Source of the DNA: Cyanobacteria bacterium UBA3301 | Lineage (GTDB): Bacteria > Cyanobacteriota > Vampirovibrionia > Gastranaerophilales > Gastranaerophilaceae | NCBI GenBank assembly: GCA_002361485.1 | Contig: DESZ01000032.1 | Span: forward strand, 54,769-83,830 | Length of the DNA stretch: 29,062 nt | Direction of reading: 5' to 3' | In this document: one piece after another, positions 15,673 through 25,752 of the stretch | How positions within the stretch are numbered: the first letter of the stretch is position 1 | Layout of the letters: every line of letters starts with the position of its first letter | The notes under the pieces: generated by a model | Told to the model about the DNA's origin: nothing | The model's database searches: none | Seen by the model: only the letters and a program-made list of their open reading frames with translations | Program-made: the position numbers and the translations under genes

Positions 15673-15941
15673 AAAATGGTTTTTCTTTTTACCCAAGGTG
15701 CCCAAACCGAATTTTCGCAATACATATTACCGTTTATTGATTGTATATATTCAGAAATAGTAAAACTGTCCGAACTATGTTTATTTACATTAGGCAGAAA
15801 TTTTATATCAGGCAAAACACTTCTTGCCGCACTTTTCACACATTCGGATAATCTTGCTTCTTCCAGCAATTTTTTCTGATACTTCAATTCGGAAGCTTTT
15901 GCTTTTTTTAAAGCACCCAATGAAATTTTTTGAATATTCAT
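15669..15941 (-). CDS. Small unknown protein downstream of asd
   Basis: This is an unrecognised 90-residue protein. The first 35 residues are Lys- and Ala-rich and helical (L-K-K-A-K-A-S-E-L-K-Y-Q-K-K-L-L-E-E-A). The rest is polar with two Trp near the basic C-terminus. There is no signal peptide or membrane helix; two cysteines (about residues 34 and 75) do not form a known motif. AAGGAG precedes the ATG, which supports real translation. It lies 32 bases after asd on the same strand and is probably cotranscribed. Its stop codon overlaps the pflA stop on the other strand (shared CTAA). Confidence 0.65.
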   Translation of the reverse strand: MNIQKISLGALKKAKASELKYQKKLLEEARLSECVKSAARSVLPDIKFLPNVNKHSSDSFTISEYIQSINGNMYCENSVWAPWVKRKTIF

Positions 15942-15973
15942 AGCTTGAACTCCTTATTAATTTACTTTGTAAT

Positions 15974-16996
15974 TTAATAAAGCCCCATCTCTATTACTTT
16001 TTTACATATTCTTACGGTATTAAGAGCTGCGCCGATTCTTAAATTATCAGCAACACACCACAGGGAAATACCGTTATCAAATGCAATATTTTTTCTTATT
16101 CTGCCGACGAATACAGGATCTACACCTGAAGAATCTTTTGTTGTCGGATATTCAAAATTATCAATATTATCAATAACTTTAACACCAAATGTATCATTTA
16201 AAATTTCTCTAACTTCATTTGGTGAAACTTTTTGTTCAAATTCAATATCAACCGCTTCGGAGTGGCTGTTAAATACAGGTACTCTTGCTGCCGTACAAGA
16301 GATAGGAAGATCTGGATTAAGGTGCAAAATTTTCTTTGTTTCGTTTACAACTTTCATTTCTTCTTTCGTATAACCGTTTTCACAGAACACATCAATTTGA
16401 GGTAAAACGTTAAATGCTATTTCTTTTTTGAACGCATCAGGAGTAAAACTTTCGCCATTCAATGCAGCTTTAGTATTTTCTCTCAATTCGTTTATAGCCT
16501 TTAAGCCTGCGCCCGAAACTGCCTGATAAGTAGAAACTATAAGACGTTTTATTTTAAATTTATCATTTAACGGTTTCAATACAAGCATCAATTGGGAAGT
16601 TGAGCAATTCGGATTTGCAATAATTCCGTGATGATATTTTAAATCATCATCATTAACTCCTGCAATAACTAACGGCACATCATCTTCCATACGAAAAGCC
16701 GAAGAATTATCGATTAGCACTCCGCCGCGTTTTACAATTTCGGGGGCAAAATGTTTTGATGTCCCGCCGCCTGCCGAAGCTAAAACAATATTTACACCGT
16801 TAAAACTGTCAGGAGTTGCTTCTTCTACAGTATATTCTTTCTCTTGGAATGTTATTTTTGAACCTGCACTTTTTGCGCTTGATAAAAATTTTATAGTATT
16901 AAAATCAATATTTAATTCATCAACAATTTTTGTAATCTCTCTTCCAACGACACCTGTTGCGCCCAAAATCGCAATATTAGCTTTTTGTCTTTCCAT
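15974..16996 (-). CDS. asd: Aspartate-semialdehyde dehydrogenase
   Basis: Asd reduces aspartyl phosphate to aspartate semialdehyde with NADPH. This is the branch point to lysine and diaminopimelate (peptidoglycan), threonine and methionine. The 340-residue protein has the nucleotide loop G-A-T-G-V-V-G-R-E, the S-A-G-G-G-T-S segment, the catalytic cysteine C131 in N-P-N-C-S-T-S-Q, S-T-Y-Q-A-V-S-G-A-G, and a catalytic His in V-F-N-S-H-S-E. The length is normal for the Gram-positive and cyanobacterial type. AAGGA lies before the ATG with slightly long spacing. No aspartokinase or dapA gene is adjacent. Confidence 0.97.
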   Translation of the reverse strand: MERQKANIAILGATGVVGREITKIVDELNIDFNTIKFLSSAKSAGSKITFQEKEYTVEEATPDSFNGVNIVLASAGGGTSKHFAPEIVKRGGVLIDNSSAFRMEDDVPLVIAGVNDDDLKYHHGIIANPNCSTSQLMLVLKPLNDKFKIKRLIVSTYQAVSGAGLKAINELRENTKAALNGESFTPDAFKKEIAFNVLPQIDVFCENGYTKEEMKVVNETKKILHLNPDLPISCTAARVPVFNSHSEAVDIEFEQKVSPNEVREILNDTFGVKVIDNIDNFEYPTTKDSSGVDPVFVGRIRKNIAFDNGISLWCVADNLRIGAALNTVRICKKVIEMGLY

Positions 16997-17034
16997 AATT
17001 TTTTATTCCTTATTCGGCTATTTCTTACCAAAAC

Positions 17035-17064
17035 ATAATACTACAAGAATAATATTTTTTGCAA
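17035..17064 (-). promoter_or_regulatory. Possible promoter of asd
   Basis: On the minus strand TTGCAA (17059-17064) and TATTAT (17035-17040) are separated by 18 bases, with the start of asd about 38 bases further. Each box matches consensus moderately. Confidence 0.4.
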
Positions 17065-17105
17065 GACAAGCTTAATAAATATTAATTGACATTTACTAAT
17101 GGGAT

Positions 17106-17131
17106 ATTAGCCACATGGCTAATTTTGTTTA
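17106..17131. promoter_or_regulatory. Short perfect hairpin in the leader of the glycan operon
   Basis: ATTAGCCA and TGGCTAAT flank two bases (17106-17123) and are followed by TTTGTTTA. It lies about 60 bases before the first glycan gene, in the divergent gap with asd, and 15 bases after a TTGACA. It could be an attenuator-like terminator or an operator; no clear -10 box pairs with the TTGACA. Confidence 0.4.
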
Positions 17132-17183
17132 GTTCTTTAGGATAATAAAATATTTAAAGATATTTGAATTACGGGAGTATAAG

Positions 17184-19144
17184 ATGGAAGAGTTGTTACA
17201 GGGAAAAAATATTAAAAAAGACGAGGATTTATCTATGAATAATAAATGTAAAATATTATTGGTAACTCATAAGCCTTGTAAAATCCCTGAAAGCGAATAT
17301 ATTGTACCTATTCATGCCGGTCGAGCAGTCGCATTAGAAAAATCAAAAGATGGTTCAATAAATCAGGAAGATTTGGATTGGCTTATTGAAAATACAATAG
17401 GCGATAATACCGGAGATAATATATCAGCAAAAAATACAAATTACTGTGAATTAACGGCGCAATATTGGGTATGGAAAAATTATAAATGCGATTTCATTGG
17501 ATTTTCGCATTACCGAAGATTATTTGATATTGGTAACGAATATTCTAATGAAGAATATGCTGAGAATATAAACTTTAATAAGTTAACATGTAGAGTTTTG
17601 AATAATATAATAGAGAATTATGACATAATATTACCGCCAGTTTATAATGTTCATCCAGTTGGTTTACCCCGAAATATAATGACAAACTATGATTTTTATA
17701 AAAGAGAACACATCATAAGCGATTTGGATTCTTTAATAGAAATCTTGAAGGAAGATTATCCGAATTATGTTGAATCCGCGATGGAATATTTATATAGTAC
17801 TAAAACAGTATTTTTCAATATGTTTATAATGAAATGGGACATATTTGACAACTATTGTAAGTGGTTATTTGATATTTTATATAAACTAGAAAAAAGAATT
17901 TCAATAAGTGAAGATACATATCAAAAAAGAGTTTTTGGCTTTTTAGCAGAAAGACTTTTAAATATTTATGTTTTAAACCTTATTAAAAATAATCCTCAAA
18001 TAAAAATATATCATTGTGATGTAATAAATGTAATACCAGAACCATTAAATTTTGAAAAGAAAAATATTGTTTTAGGGAAATGTGAATATTTACAAACATC
18101 TATTAAAAATAATACAAACGATTTCATAGATATAATATTTTCAACAGATAATAAATATGCCCCACATTGTGCAGCCGCAATTGCTTCAATCTTATTAAAT
18201 TGCAAATCAAATGTCAACTTTAGATTTCATATTTTTGATGGAAATATTTCTATAAAGAATAAATCAAAATTGAACAATTTAAAAAAGATTAGAAATTTTG
18301 AAATTAATTTTTATAATATGAAAAAATATAATTTTTCTGAGTTTGCTCTTAATCGGAATTATATTTCAGAAGCAACATATTATCGACTTATAATGCTTGA
18401 TGTATTACCTAAAAATCTTGAAAAAGTAATATATCTGGATTGCGATATTATTGTAGAGCAAGATATAAAAGAGTTTTGGGATAGTAATATTACCGGATTT
18501 TATGCTGGCGTAGTAGAAGATGAAGGTAGTGTCCTGCAAATTAGACGAATGAACCTTCCTTTAAAAAATAATTATTTTAATGCGGGTATTCTATTATTAA
18601 ATTTAAACGAGCTTCGAAAAATTAATTTCAAAGAGAAATGTTTTGAATATTATCAAAAAAACAAATCCATTATAACCTTACAGGACCAAGACATTTTAAA
18701 TGGTGTATTAAATGGGAAATGTAAGTTCTTACCATTAAAATGGAATGCAAATGCAAGAATTTATTTAGGCAATAGTCTTGAACGAAAGTATTCTATAAAT
18801 GATGAGATAGAAGCAGGCTATAATCCTGCAATAATCCATTATACAGATATACAAAAGCCTTGGAAAATCATATGTAATCATCCATTAAAAAACGAATATT
18901 GGAAATATCGACAAATGACTCCTTTCAAATATAATTATGTGAAACTTTGGTTCAAAAATCTTATAGATAATATATGTAAATTCCAAATAACACCTAAAAT
19001 AAAAGCTCTTTATGTTTTTAATATTCCTGTATATAAAAAAGAAATTGGCCGAGTAAAATCACTTAAAATATTAGGTATAAAAATATTTAAAAGAACGAAA
19101 ATAGGTAAAAAGAAAACGATTTATATAATGGGGGTAAAGCTATA

Positions 19145-19145
<1 letters not shown>
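17184..19145 (+). CDS. Two-domain glycosyltransferase, DUF4422 plus GT8
   Basis: This 653-residue protein opens the glycan operon. Residues about 22-290 match the DUF4422 type (I-L-L-V-T-H-K-P, then N-Y-C-E-L-T-A-Q-Y-W-V-W-K-N and F-S-H-Y-R-R at 107-112), a family found in capsule and lipopolysaccharide clusters. Residues about 315-575 are a GT8 retaining glycosyltransferase with I-I-F-S-T-D-N-K-Y, the metal-binding D419-C-D421 in Y-L-D-C-D-I-I, Y-F-N-A-G-I-L-L-L-N, Q-D-I-L-N and I-I-H-Y-T-D. The C-terminal tail has two copies of a hydrophobic-basic motif (K-I-L-G-I-K-I-F-K and Y-I-M-G-V-K-L). Two sugar transfers by one protein are likely. A GGGAG site lies before the ATG; an internal ATG 17 codons later is an alternative. 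The stop overlaps the next start as TAATG. Confidence 0.85.
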
Positions 19146-20103
<958 letters not shown>

Positions 20104-20104
<1 letters not shown>

Positions 20105-21222
20105 TGGCGAATTTATCAGTTATTGTACCAGTATATAATGCTGAAAAATACATAAGAGAATGTCTAGACAGTATTATTAATCAAACGTATAAAGACATCG
20201 AGATTATATGCATCAATGATGGTTCAATAGACAATTCTCAAAGTATTTTAGAAGAATATGCACAAAAAGATAATCGTATAAAAATTATTTCACAAGACAA
20301 TAAAGGAGTTGCATTTGCACGTAATGTAGGTTTAAAAAACGCACAAGGAGAATACATAACTTTCGTTGATGACGATGACCTTTTAGACTACAACGCTTAT
20401 GAACAAGCATTGGTACACATTCATGATGCAGATATAGTTCACTTTGGGATAAAAGTATTTGGTGATAGTAATTATGCACATAGATTTGGCGATGACAATT
20501 ACTATAAAATTAAATATAAAGGAGTTAAAAATTTAAATAAAAAAGTGATTTTAAATTCAGATGTATCTGCTTGTAATAAGATATTTAAAAAATCAATTAT
20601 TGAACAATACAATATAGCATTTCCTGACGGGTTAAATTATGAAGATGCAGAATTTTATTTTAAATATGTATCTTGCTCCAAGACTGCATATTACTTAGAT
20701 GAATATTTATATTATTACCGTAGAAGTGGAGATAGTATAATGTCTGATACATTTGCTGGTACAGATAAAGCTATACATCATTTATATATAATAAAAAATA
20801 TTTTTGAATTTTGGGTAAATAATCATTTTATATATGATAATGAAAGTTTATTTGTTGAAACTTTTAAATGTTTTTTCAATTTTGCATATTGGAATTCTAA
20901 ACTGGATCAAAGACCAAAGGTTTTATATGTGGCTTCTGAATATGCACAAAAATTCAGTGAAGCATTAACAATAAACTCCAATTTTGTTAAAAACTTAGCC
21001 AAAAGACGTTATGGTGAAATTTTTGTACCGGATTTAAAATTTTACCAAAAAATATATAAAAGAATAAAAGTATTTGATATTCTTGATCGCTGTACTAAAG
21101 AATATACTTGGTTTTTAGGTTTTAAATTCAAAAAGCATCATAAAAATATTGATATAATACGTAGATTAAATTTTATAGAAGATGAGCTTTTAAAAATGGA
21201 ATCTAGAAATATTAAGGAATAA
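20104..21222 (+). CDS. GT2 family glycosyltransferase (second)
   Basis: This 372-residue GT2 enzyme has S-V-I-V-P-V-Y-N-A-E-K-Y-I, I-N-D-G-S-I-D-N-S and the metal-binding V-D-D-D-D-L (88-93). N-Y-E-D-A-E-F supplies the likely catalytic base region, followed by Y-Y-R-R-S-G-D-S-I-M. The ending adds a helical tail with W-F-L-G-F-K-F-K-K, the same kind of motif seen in neighbouring proteins. It overlaps the previous gene by one base (TAATG) and lies two bases before the next. The order in which these enzymes add sugars cannot be read from the sequence. Confidence 0.9.
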
Positions 21223-21224
21223 AA

Positions 21225-23390
21225 ATGTATAAGATTAGCGTAATTATACCTGTATATAATGTTGAAAAATATTTAAGACAATGTTTAGACAGCGTAATAA
21301 ATCAAACATTGGAAGACATAGAAATTATATGTGTAAACGACGGTTCTACAGATAAATCAAGAGAAATTTTGAACGAATATGCATATAAGGATTCAAGAAT
21401 AATTGTCATTCATAAAGAAAACGGTGGGCTGGCTTCTGCAAGAAATGAAGGTTTGAAGCATGTTACAGGAAAATATTGTCATTTCCTTGATAGTGATGAC
21501 TACATAGAAAAAAATTTATATGAATATGCAGTAAAAATTTTTGAAAATTTTGATATAGATTATTTTTCTTTCAGTTCAAAATCTCTTATTGATGGAGATG
21601 GTATTATTCAAAACCAACAAGATATAGATAATTACATATTTACAAAAAGGGATGGATTATACGATGTCAATTTTGATATTGGGCTGAATACCAACATACA
21701 TGTTTGGAACAAAATATTTAAAACTAAAAATATTAAAAAGAATAATTTACATTTTATAAACGGCTTATTATATGAAGACATTTATTTTATGTGGATGTAT
21801 ATATTTTTATCTCAAAAAGCATATTTTGAGCAAAATATATTTCACCATTACAGAATACGCCCTGATTCCATAATGGAAAAGTCAACGAAAAATCTTGATT
21901 ACAAAACAGGAATAGACCATATGCTAAATTGGTATGAAATATACAAAACTGTATCTTCAAATGAAAATATGTTTTTACAAAATTACGGGAATCTATTAAA
22001 ATTACTGGATTTATACAGACTCCGAACAAAAGAAATGATTTTGCCTGAAGACAAATATAAAGTAGAAGTACTTAAAGAAAAATATTATACCGAAATGCAA
22101 CAAAAAAAATTAGAAATAGAAAATGCACAAAAACCAATGAAATATTCATTTTGGGAAAATATATTTTCTATAAAAAATTCAAATGATAAAACCCATAAAG
22201 TAATAAAAATATTAGGAATTTCTCTTAAATTTAAAATTAATAAACTACATAAAACAAAAAGAAATATAAAGAAGACAAAAGTTATTAATAATAAAATAGT
22301 ATTTAATAACATGAATGGTAAAGGATATGGGTGTAACCCAAAATATATCGCAGAGGAAATAATAAGGCAAAAGTTACCTTATGAATTGGTATGGCTCGTT
22401 AACGATGTCGAAAAAGTGAGAGATGAATTTCCAAAAGAAATTAGGCTTGTTGAATGGACAGTTGATAATGCGATTAGAGAATTTTCAAGTGCGAAGGTTT
22501 GGATTTCTAATCAACGTATGCCACAACTATATGAAAACGGATTATTAAAAAAAAAGAATCAATTTTATATTCAAACTTGGCATGGCGCAGCTTTAAAAAA
22601 AATAGAAAAAGATATAGAAAATAAAATGTCTGATTGGTCAGACTGGTGTAAATGGGCAAAAGTTGACTCACAGTATATGGATTTATTACTTACTGCCGGT
22701 AAATCTGAAAAAAAAGTATTTGAACAAAATTTTTATTTTAATGGAGAAATTTTGGATAAAGGACTTCCGCGAGATAGCGTGTTCTATCAAAAAGAAGAAT
22801 ATAAAAAAGATTTAATTAACAAAGTTTATAAGAGTTTTAATATCCCACAAGATAAAAAAATAGTTTTATATACTCCAACATTCAGAGATGATGGTAGAAC
22901 AAGCGCATATAACATAAATTGTTTAGACTTATTAACAAATATAAAAAATAAATTTAACAATAGTTTTGTATTATTAATACACCTACATCCAAATGTTCCA
23001 AAAGAAGTAAGTGAAAAATTCAAATATATGGAAAATGTTTTCAATGCAACATTGTACGAAGATGTAGAAGAATTAATGTTAGCAAGCGATATTTTGATAA
23101 CAGATTATTCAAGTTGTATGTTTGATTATATGCTGTCAAGGAAACCTATATTTCTGTATATGCCGGATTTAGAACAGTATAAAAAAGAACGAAATTTTTA
23201 TATAGATTTTGAGGATTTACCTTTTTCGATTTCAAATAATAATCAAACATTGTTTGATAATATTTCTAAATTTGATAATAAAAACTATGTTGAAAAAACA
23301 AATGACTTTATTGAAAAAAGAGGATATTGCGATTTGGTTATAAATACTGATTTAATAAATCGAATAAAAGATATCATTGAAAAGGACTAA
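21225..23390 (+). CDS. Fusion of GT2 glycosyltransferase and CDP-glycerol glycerophosphotransferase
   Basis: This 721-residue bifunctional protein starts with a complete GT2 domain (1 to about 240: V-N-D-G-S-T-D-K-S and F-L-D-S-D-D-Y at 87-93, L-L-Y-E-D). A helical Lys-rich linker follows, with a K-I-L-G-I-S-L-K-F-K motif at 328-337. From about 355 to the end it matches the TagB/TagF family: I-Q-T-W-H-G (H453), L-Y-T-P-T-F-R-D, L-I-H-L-H-P (H588) and T-D-Y-S-S (626-630), the two His being the expected catalytic pair. That half moves glycerol-phosphate, or a related polyol-phosphate, from a CDP donor onto a glycan. The next gene could make such a donor. There is no membrane helix; TagF-type enzymes are peripheral. 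No ribosome site is strong; coupling to the previous gene is likely. Confidence 0.9.
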   Translation: MYKISVIIPVYNVEKYLRQCLDSVINQTLEDIEIICVNDGSTDKSREILNEYAYKDSRIIVIHKENGGLASARNEGLKHVTGKYCHFLDSDDYIEKNLYEYAVKIFENFDIDYFSFSSKSLIDGDGIIQNQQDIDNYIFTKRDGLYDVNFDIGLNTNIHVWNKIFKTKNIKKNNLHFINGLLYEDIYFMWMYIFLSQKAYFEQNIFHHYRIRPDSIMEKSTKNLDYKTGIDHMLNWYEIYKTVSSNENMFLQNYGNLLKLLDLYRLRTKEMILPEDKYKVEVLKEKYYTEMQQKKLEIENAQKPMKYSFWENIFSIKNSNDKTHKVIKILGISLKFKINKLHKTKRNIKKTKVINNKIVFNNMNGKGYGCNPKYIAEEIIRQKLPYELVWLVNDVEKVRDEFPKEIRLVEWTVDNAIREFSSAKVWISNQRMPQLYENGLLKKKNQFYIQTWHGAALKKIEKDIENKMSDWSDWCKWAKVDSQYMDLLLTAGKSEKKVFEQNFYFNGEILDKGLPRDSVFYQKEEYKKDLINKVYKSFNIPQDKKIVLYTPTFRDDGRTSAYNINCLDLLTNIKNKFNNSFVLLIHLHPNVPKEVSEKFKYMENVFNATLYEDVEELMLASDILITDYSSCMFDYMLSRKPIFLYMPDLEQYKKERNFYIDFEDLPFSISNNNQTLFDNISKFDNKNYVEKTNDFIEKRGYCDLVINTDLINRIKDIIEKD

Positions 23391-23391
23391 A

Positions 23392-24720
23392 ATGAAAAGA
23401 GTTATAACATACGGAACATTTGATTTGTTTCATGAAGGGCATTTAAATATATTAAAAAGAGCAAAGGAATTAGGAGATTACTTAATTGTCGGAGTTACTA
23501 GCGAAAACTATGATATAGCCAGAGGTAAACTTAATGTCCAACAATCATTAATAGAGCGAATTGAAAATGTAAAATCTACAGGATTGGCGGATGAAATTAT
23601 TGTAGAAGAGTTTATTGGTCAAAAAGTTAGTGATATCAAAAAGTATAATATCAATACTTTTGTTATTGGTTCAGATTGGATTGGCAAATTTGATTATTTA
23701 AAAGAATTTTGTGATGTTATATATTTAGAAAGAACAAAAGGTATCTCATCTACAGAATTGCGAAATAAATCAAATAAAATTTTAAAATTGGGAATCGCGG
23801 GAAATGGAAGAATCGCCAAAAGGTTTGTTATAGAATCAAAATATGTAAGCGGTATTATTGTCGATGATGTATATGGGCGAAATGAAAGTCATATAAAAGA
23901 ATTTTCAAATATTTTCGATTTGAATAAATACTATACAAATTATGATACATTTTTAAAAAATGTTGATGCAGTTTATATTGCTTTACCACATAATCTACAT
24001 TATAAATATGCAAAAAAAGCATTGTTGGCAAATAAACATGTGCTTTGCGAAAAACCAATGACTTTACAGAAAGAGCAAACTGAAGAACTATTCAATATAG
24101 CAAATTCCAGAAATTTGATTATTCAGGAGGGAATAAAAACTGCATATTGTCCTTGTTTTGACAAATTAATAAGCATTGTCCAAAGCGGAATTATTGGAGA
24201 AATAAAAGATATTGATGCTACATTTACAAAACTTATTAGTGACAAAACATTACGAGAGTACAATTGTGAATTGGGCGGAGGTAGCCTAAATGAACTAGGC
24301 TGTTATCCACTTCTTGTAGTATCCAAATTACTTGGGACACGACCTGAAAAAGTAGATTATATTTCATTTAAAGATGAAGAAAAAAATGTGGATATTTATA
24401 CAAAAGTAATTTTGAATTATAAAAATGCAGTAGCCACAGCTAATGTGGGCATTGGTGTAAAAAAAGAGGGTGATTGTGTTATAACAGGCACAAAGGGATA
24501 TATTTATATCCCTGCTCCTTGGTGGAAAACGGAATACTTTGAAATAAGATATGAAGATTTAAATAATACACAGAAAGTCTTTACTTCTTTTGATGGCGAT
24601 GGGCTTAGATATGAAATTGCTGATTTTTTATCCGCAATAAATACAGGTAAAAAATCATATAAATTAGAAGAAAAAGATTCAATTTTTATAAGTCAAATTA
24701 TTGAAGGAATAAATAAATGA
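23392..24720 (+). CDS. Fusion of TagD-like cytidylyltransferase and Gfo/Idh/MocA oxidoreductase
   Basis: This 442-residue protein has two catalytic parts. Residues 1-125 resemble glycerol-3-phosphate cytidylyltransferase TagD: Y-G-T-F-D-L-F-H-E-G-H (HxGH at 14-17) and R-T-K-G-I-S-S-T (114-121). Residues about 132-442 are an NAD(P)-dependent Gfo/Idh/MocA enzyme with G-I-A-G-N-G-R-I-A (134-142), the C-E-K-P motif (219-222) and G-G-G-S-L-N-E-L-G-C-Y-P. A natural reading is that one half reduces a keto or aldehyde phosphate, or trims the product, and the other attaches CMP to give a CDP-polyol donor for the preceding glycerophosphotransferase. The ATG at 23392 with AAGGA upstream is preferred over a TTG at 23377. 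It overlaps the next gene by ATGA. Confidence 0.9.
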   Translation: MKRVITYGTFDLFHEGHLNILKRAKELGDYLIVGVTSENYDIARGKLNVQQSLIERIENVKSTGLADEIIVEEFIGQKVSDIKKYNINTFVIGSDWIGKFDYLKEFCDVIYLERTKGISSTELRNKSNKILKLGIAGNGRIAKRFVIESKYVSGIIVDDVYGRNESHIKEFSNIFDLNKYYTNYDTFLKNVDAVYIALPHNLHYKYAKKALLANKHVLCEKPMTLQKEQTEELFNIANSRNLIIQEGIKTAYCPCFDKLISIVQSGIIGEIKDIDATFTKLISDKTLREYNCELGGGSLNELGCYPLLVVSKLLGTRPEKVDYISFKDEEKNVDIYTKVILNYKNAVATANVGIGVKKEGDCVITGTKGYIYIPAPWWKTEYFEIRYEDLNNTQKVFTSFDGDGLRYEIADFLSAINTGKKSYKLEEKDSIFISQIIEGINK

Positions 24721-25739
24721 AACTATTTGAAAAGAAAAAAGACGGGAATAGGCGAAATTTTTACTTTTGCGGTAAAAGATTTTTAAGTTACAAAAAGAAA
24801 GTTATTTATGAAAAATCAAAGATAGAAATTTTGAATAACAAAACAAATACATTTATCAGGTTTATAAATAACATTAAGTACTTATTTAAGTATGATTTAA
24901 AACAGATGCATGATGATCCAAACATAAATATTGGACAGGTAACCGAGCTTGCCGCAATTAAAACGAAATTTCTATGGGATAACATTAAAGTTCCAAAAAT
25001 TAAAAGTGATATGGAAACAATTGAAGAATTAGTGGATAGTAATAAAAGTATAATTCGCTTTGGTGATGGCGAAATTAGTATGATGCTTGGAGGTAGAAGT
25101 TTATTTGAAGATAAAAATCAATTAATCACTAACACTTTTAATGAAATATTTTACAAGAATGACCCGAATTTATTAACTGGTACCAGATACGATATGTTTC
25201 GAATTAATACAAATTTTATGCATTCAAATATAAGCACATACAGACTTCAATATTTATTAACAAATTATGATAAAATGAAACATTTATATAACTATGATAA
25301 AACATATTATTCAGCTTGTTTTATTTATCCTTACGTTGTGTATTCTGATTGGAATCACGATGAACAGTTTAATCATATTAGAAGAATTTGGGAAAACAAA
25401 AAAGTAACTATTATTTGTGGCGATAGAGTATTTAATAAGATTAAATATAATGTATTTGATAACGCTTCAGATATTTCATACATATATGGACCAAGTATGA
25501 GTGCTTTTGAAAAATATGAAGAATTAAAATCAGAAATATTAACAACACCAAAAGACAGTATATTAATCTTTGCTTTAGGTCCCTGTGGGAAAATGCTTGC
25601 TTATGATATGTATAAACAAGGGTATAGAGTTTTAGATATGGGGCATTTGATTAAAAACTACGATTTTTATCAAAAACGCAACGAAATGACAGAAAAAGAT
25701 TTCTGTAGAGCTTTTGAACAACATATGTTACCTGATTAG
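24717..25739 (+). CDS. GT-D fold glycosyltransferase (DUF1792 type)
   Basis: This is a 340-residue protein. The key motif R-F-G-D-G-E at 114-119 gives the D-x-E metal site of the GT-D family (formerly DUF1792), known from the third glucosylation step on the Streptococcus Fap1 adhesin. Later segments I-I-C-G-D-R-V-F and I-L-I-F-A-L-G-P-C-G-K-M-L-A-Y-D suit the nucleotide-sugar fold, followed by D-M-G-H. The N-terminal 30 residues are Lys- and Arg-rich with F-Y-F-C-G-K-R-F, like motifs in other products of this operon. It is predicted to be a cytoplasmic sugar transferase acting on the operon glycan. It starts inside the preceding stop (ATGA) and ends 13 bases before the next ATG. Confidence 0.82.
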   Translation: MKLFEKKKDGNRRNFYFCGKRFLSYKKKVIYEKSKIEILNNKTNTFIRFINNIKYLFKYDLKQMHDDPNINIGQVTELAAIKTKFLWDNIKVPKIKSDMETIEELVDSNKSIIRFGDGEISMMLGGRSLFEDKNQLITNTFNEIFYKNDPNLLTGTRYDMFRINTNFMHSNISTYRLQYLLTNYDKMKHLYNYDKTYYSACFIYPYVVYSDWNHDEQFNHIRRIWENKKVTIICGDRVFNKIKYNVFDNASDISYIYGPSMSAFEKYEELKSEILTTPKDSILIFALGPCGKMLAYDMYKQGYRVLDMGHLIKNYDFYQKRNEMTEKDFCRAFEQHMLPD

Positions 25740-25752
25740 AAGGAGATTATTA

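Noticed and set aside
22547..22555. Run of nine A in the GT2-glycerophosphotransferase gene as a phase-variation switch
   Set aside because: Runs of eight or so A are common in this AT-rich operon (others near 22,106 and 26,270), and nothing marks this one as special without population data.
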